The notes under the pieces were generated by a model. It had not been told where the DNA came from. It worked only from the letters and a program-made list of their open reading frames with translations, and made no database searches. DNA of 19,971 nucleotides, from NCBI GenBank assembly GCA_001430745.1, contig KQ481977.1:563073-583043 (forward strand), read 5' to 3'. This document shows positions 17,088 to 19,971 of the stretch, in pieces. Position numbers and translations under genes: made by a program. How positions within the stretch are numbered: position 1 is the stretch's first letter; each line of letters starts with the position of its first letter. The stretch is from Auxenochlorella pyrenoidosa. Its lineage: Eukaryota; Chlorophyta; Trebouxiophyceae; Chlorellales; Chlorellaceae.

Positions 17088-19971
17088 CGCGCGCCGCGCC
17101 CCCCCCCCGCCCCAGCAGGCGGGCCACGACGACGACGACAAGCTGGCCGAGGCGCGGCGCAAGAACCGCGAGGCGCAGCAGCGCTTCCGCGAGCGCCAGC
17201 GCGCGGCGGTACGCGAGGCCGAGGCGCAGTACAACGAGGCAAGCGCGCCGCCGCCGCTGGGCCTGTGGCCTGTGCTGCCGCCCTGCCCCCCGCCGCGCCG
17301 GCCTGCCGCGTCCCGCCAGCCGCTGCTTGCCTCCCTCTGGGCGGCTGGGTGCACTGTCTAAGCTATGCTTTGCCCCCTTGCGCCCATACATCAAGGCCTG
17401 TCCGTGCCAGCCTGCATGCACTTGAAGCTAATCGCAGCAGTGTTGGTGTCGCCATGGCCGCATGTTGTGCCGGACCCAAACCCGCACCGCCCTGGCTCGG
17501 CCCTGCAGGTCATGGCAGAGGTTGCCAAGCTGCAGATCGAGAACAAGGAGCTGGAGGAGAGGTGCGGGCGGCAGGTCTCTGCGGCTGCGGCTGCAGTGCC
17601 CAGGCCAGGATGCGTCGGCAAGAGCCCCTGCCGCTACCGCCGCCGCCGCTGGGTGGAGCGCCCCTCAAGCAGCGACCCTACCCTGCCCAGCTACCCCTCG
17701 CCTTGCCGCAGCGAGCCGGCCTTGCCCTGCCCCCCCCCCCCCCGCCTTGCCGCAGGAATCATGTGATGTCCTCTGTGCTGGCGGTGCGCGACGCCATGAT
17801 GCAGGCATTCAGCCTGGGGCAGGCCGCGGGGCAGCCGAGCGACAGTGCCCGCCCGGCTGCTGCCGGCGCCGCCGCCCGTGCTGCCGCGGGGGCCGAGCAG
17901 GTGGGCGAGCAGCAAGGGGAGGAGGCGATGCAGGAAGACTCTCCACAGCGGCCGCAGCAGGAAGAGCAGCCGCAGCAGCAGTCGCAAGGGCAGGCAGCGG
18001 GGCAGGAGGCAGCGCCCCTGCCCGCGCCGCCCCCGCCGCAGCCGCAGCAGGCCCAGCATGGCCGGCCCGGGGCGGCGGCGGCAGCGGAGGAGGGCGCAGC
18101 AGCGGCGGGGGTGGAGGCAGGGAGCGGCGCAGGCGGAGGCGAGGCCCCGAGCCTGCGCGCCGGCGCCAGCGTAGGCGGCAGCCGCGCAAACGACAGCGTC
18201 GGCGGCGCCGGCAGCAGCCAGATTGAGGAGGTGCGGCCGGCCTCGCACGGAGCCATTAACAACCCAGGTGGGGGCTGTGGGGGTGCGGGAGGGGCGGCCT
18301 GGGGCCTGTGTCGCAGGAGGGAGGGGGCTGTGGGGGAGAGCCCCCATCTGCATGTAAGGGGCGCCTACCCCTGCGCAGCGCTGGGCAGCTGCGGCCCACG
18401 CCGCCGTGCCGACCCGCGCGCACGTTTCCGGCCTCCGCTCGACAGCGGCGGCGCGCTGCCTGCTCCCTTGTGCCCGGCCAGCAGGCGCGCAGGGTGCGGC
18501 CCACAGGGCACCCGCCCCTACGCCCGGCCGCCCTCCTGCCCCCTGCATGCCACACCTCTCGCGCTCCCTCACGCTGCGCCCCCGTTTTCGCCGTCCTGCC
18601 CCCCTGCAGCCGCGCTCAAGCTGGCCCGCGAAATGACCTCCCCCGAAGATTACACCTCTTACTACCAGCAGACGCAGGTGGGGGGGCCGTGAGGGTCGCA
18701 GGGGGCAGGGACAGGGGCTTGAGGCGCCAAGTGGGGTGGGCCGCGCCGCCGCCCTGCCGGCTGGCCCTCCCCGTGCTGATCCAGCAGCACCAGGCAGCGG
18801 GGAACTGCCCGGGAGTGCGTGCAGCCCGGGACGCAGCCTCCCCCTTGCAGCTGGCCTGGGCGGGCGCACGGCTCAACAATCCCAGCGCCCGGCAGCGCTC
18901 AGCCGGGCACGCGTGCGCCCACCAGCCCGCCTGCCTGGGACGTGCACCCAGGGCAGGGGGGAGGAGGCGGCACCCGGCACGGGATGCACAATTTGATCAT
19001 GTCGAACCCGCGACCCTGCCCACCACGCGCCGCCCACCCGCACTGCAGGTGGAGCTGCGCTTTGCTGTGCAGATGTGGCTGGAGAACGGGATGGCCGAGG
19101 AGGACCGGGCGGCGGTGGAGTCGGCGCACCGCGCGCTGCAGGCGAGCTGCGCTCCGCCCGCTGTGCTCCGCCCGCTGTGCTCCGCCCGGGACACGCCTGC
19201 CCCGCCCGCTGCGCTCCGCCCGGGATGCATGCAGCGGTGCCGGCGGGGGCTGCCATGGGCTGTGCGCGGGAACCAGGGAGGCAGCACGGGACCGGCAGAG
19301 CACGCAGGTGGGCGCCGCTCCTGGGCAGGCGAGCCTAGACGGCAGCGCCGAGGCGGCTGACGCATCTCGACGCTGTGACCTCCTGTGTGCGCCCGCAGGA
19401 TGTGTGGGCCAACATCGTGCGGCTCTACCCCAACCACTTCAAGGTGGGAGCGGGGTGCGGGGCAGCGAGGTGGCCGGCACACTTTGGAGGCACGGCGGAG
19501 GGCGCTGCAAGGCGCGCTGAACCAGCCGCCAATGCTTCCGCCCGCCCCCGGCACCGACGGCTGAGGGATGCGAACCCTCGCCGCCCTCTCCTCTCTACAG
19601 GCCTTCATCAGGGAGATGTGCGCACCAGATGGGACTGAGCTGGAGCGCTGGGAGGCGTTTGCGGTGAGCCACCCGGCTGGCAGCGCGGGGCCTGTGGCCA
19701 CACTGCACCGTGGTCCGTGGCCTGCCGACCTGCTGACCCTTCCAGGGCGGGCTGCGCGCTGCCAAGCCCATGCCGCGAAGTGGACGCGCAGGAGCCTTGG
19801 CCTGCGGGAAATGGGCCTGCAGGGCATGGCCGTGGCGCGTGCTTGCCTCTAGGGTAGGGTCTGCCTCGGCACAGACGCACCCCCCCCACCCCCTCACCCC
19901 TACCCCCCGACCACCACCGCACCCCACCACGGCCCTGCCCCACCCCCAGCTGCCCCACCCACCCAACCCCC
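14791..19971 (+). CDS. bZIP transcription factor with glutamine-rich N-terminal half (3' end outside window)
   Basis: Exons 14791-14829, 15161-16705, 17116-17238, 17509-17561, 17756-18267, 18610-18677, 19049-19141, 19399-19443 and 19601-19663 join in frame to about 847 residues. A possible further exon is 19746-19853. Residues 14-528 are Gln/Ala/Leu/Pro-rich, as in activation domains, with a basic GRSRRQR patch near residue 455. The DNA-binding exon gives the basic region RRKNREAQQRFRERQR (542-557), with N-x7-R at Asn545/Arg553. The zipper runs across the next junctions: heptad positions Ala, Val, Leu, Leu, Met every seven residues, with Tyr, Val, Asn, Asn, Leu at the partner positions. It should therefore bind DNA as a dimer in the nucleus. 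After an acidic/Gln-rich linker come conserved-looking helical pieces (ALKLAREMTSPEDY, ELRFAVQMWLENGMAEED, VWANIVRLYPNHFK, FIREMCAPDGTELERW) that I cannot assign. The start is uncertain: ATG 14791 (MQGPSGPADPALQ, spliced to 15161) or an unspliced ATG at 15050. Introns 3 (from 17239) and 7 (from 19142) start with GC. Confidence 0.8.
15736..15948 (+). repeat. CAG/CAA triplet-rich tract coding for polyglutamine
   Basis: The coding strand is dominated by CAG with GCG/GCA interruptions. It encodes runs of 2-6 Gln broken by Ala, Arg, His and Phe, within the bZIP N-terminal half. Further shorter Gln tracts lie at about 16222-16390 and 17945-18060. On the minus strand the same DNA gives a spurious Leu-rich frame. 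Such tracts vary in length between strains and are typical of activation domains. Confidence 0.9.
17001..17092 (+). repeat. (CA)n / ACACC microsatellite in bZIP intron 3's upstream neighbour
   Basis: The tract is composed of CACACA, CACCA and CCCACA units, ending in GCGCGC and then a C run that leads into the acceptor at 17115. It fills the end of the intron (16706-17115) just before the exon with the DNA-binding basic region. The other strand reads (GT)n. Confidence 0.85.
19147..19188. repeat. Minisatellite, 14-base unit x3
   Basis: The unit CTGTGCTCCGCCCG (first copy CTGC) is repeated three times in tandem inside the bZIP intron that starts at 19142. A fourth copy of GCTCCGCCCG lies at 19213-19222. 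The same 12-mer GCTCCGCCCGGG occurs at 3277-3288 in the LST8 leader hairpin. Confidence 0.8.
19854..19971 (+). other. C-rich intron end at window edge
   Basis: From about 19880 the sequence is almost only C and A with rare T. It matches the polypyrimidine tracts that precede acceptors elsewhere in the window, so the next bZIP exon probably starts just beyond the right edge. No exon is visible in it. Confidence 0.4.

Noticed and set aside
16706..17425. Unspliced continuation of the bZIP reading frame through the CA repeat
   Set aside because: The frame stays open by chance into a His/Thr repeat. The GT donor at 16706 and the acceptor at 17115 restore a proper basic region and zipper, so this stretch is intron.
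1..19971. tRNA, rRNA, CRISPR array or transposon
   Set aside because: I saw no cloverleaf, rRNA block, regularly spaced repeat-spacer pattern, terminal inverted repeats or transposase/reverse-transcriptase motifs on either strand.

Overview
The window looks like nuclear DNA of a GC-rich green alga. A trebouxiophyte of the Chlorella/Micractinium type is my best guess, but that is inference from style and not a database match. The evidence is short exons split by many 100-450 base introns, C-rich tracts before the 3' splice sites, CAG/GC-rich codon use, and eukaryote-only proteins such as LST8 and a bZIP factor. Most long open frames here are GC-rich shadows, so the genes had to be rebuilt exon by exon from splice sites, reading frame and family conservation.

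Layout, left to right. (1) 2-2590, plus: the 3' part of an unrecognised, probably multi-pass membrane protein, entered mid-gene. (2) 3310-6782, plus: a complete ten-exon LST8 gene, the WD40 subunit of the TOR kinase complex (313 residues). (3) 7753-9247, plus: a complete six-exon gene for a 196-residue secreted protein with 26 cysteines in the mature part. (4) 9871-11282, minus: a four-exon gene of the DUF2237/COG3651 family with an Ala-rich N-terminal extension (172 residues). (5) 12533-14137, plus: a seven-exon YjbQ/UPF0047 gene (142 residues). (6) from 14791 to beyond the right edge, plus: a bZIP transcription factor with a large glutamine-rich N-terminal half.

Genes 3 and 4 converge on a shared 623-base 3' region. 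Genes 4 and 5 diverge from a 1.25 kb region that must hold both promoters. No tRNA, rRNA, transposon or CRISPR array was seen. The genes do not form an obvious pathway. LST8 (nutrient and growth signalling) and the bZIP factor are regulatory, the YjbQ and DUF2237 proteins are small families best known from bacteria, and the Cys-rich protein is probably extracellular.

The most unusual signal is at the intron level. Eight of about 39 reconstructed introns start with GC instead of GT, spread over five of the six genes, and each follows an exon ending in AG. Other points are an in-frame TGA near the end of gene 1, a perfect GC hairpin just before the LST8 start codon, a duplicated 3' splice site in the YjbQ gene, and bZIP-type binding motifs upstream of the bZIP gene.
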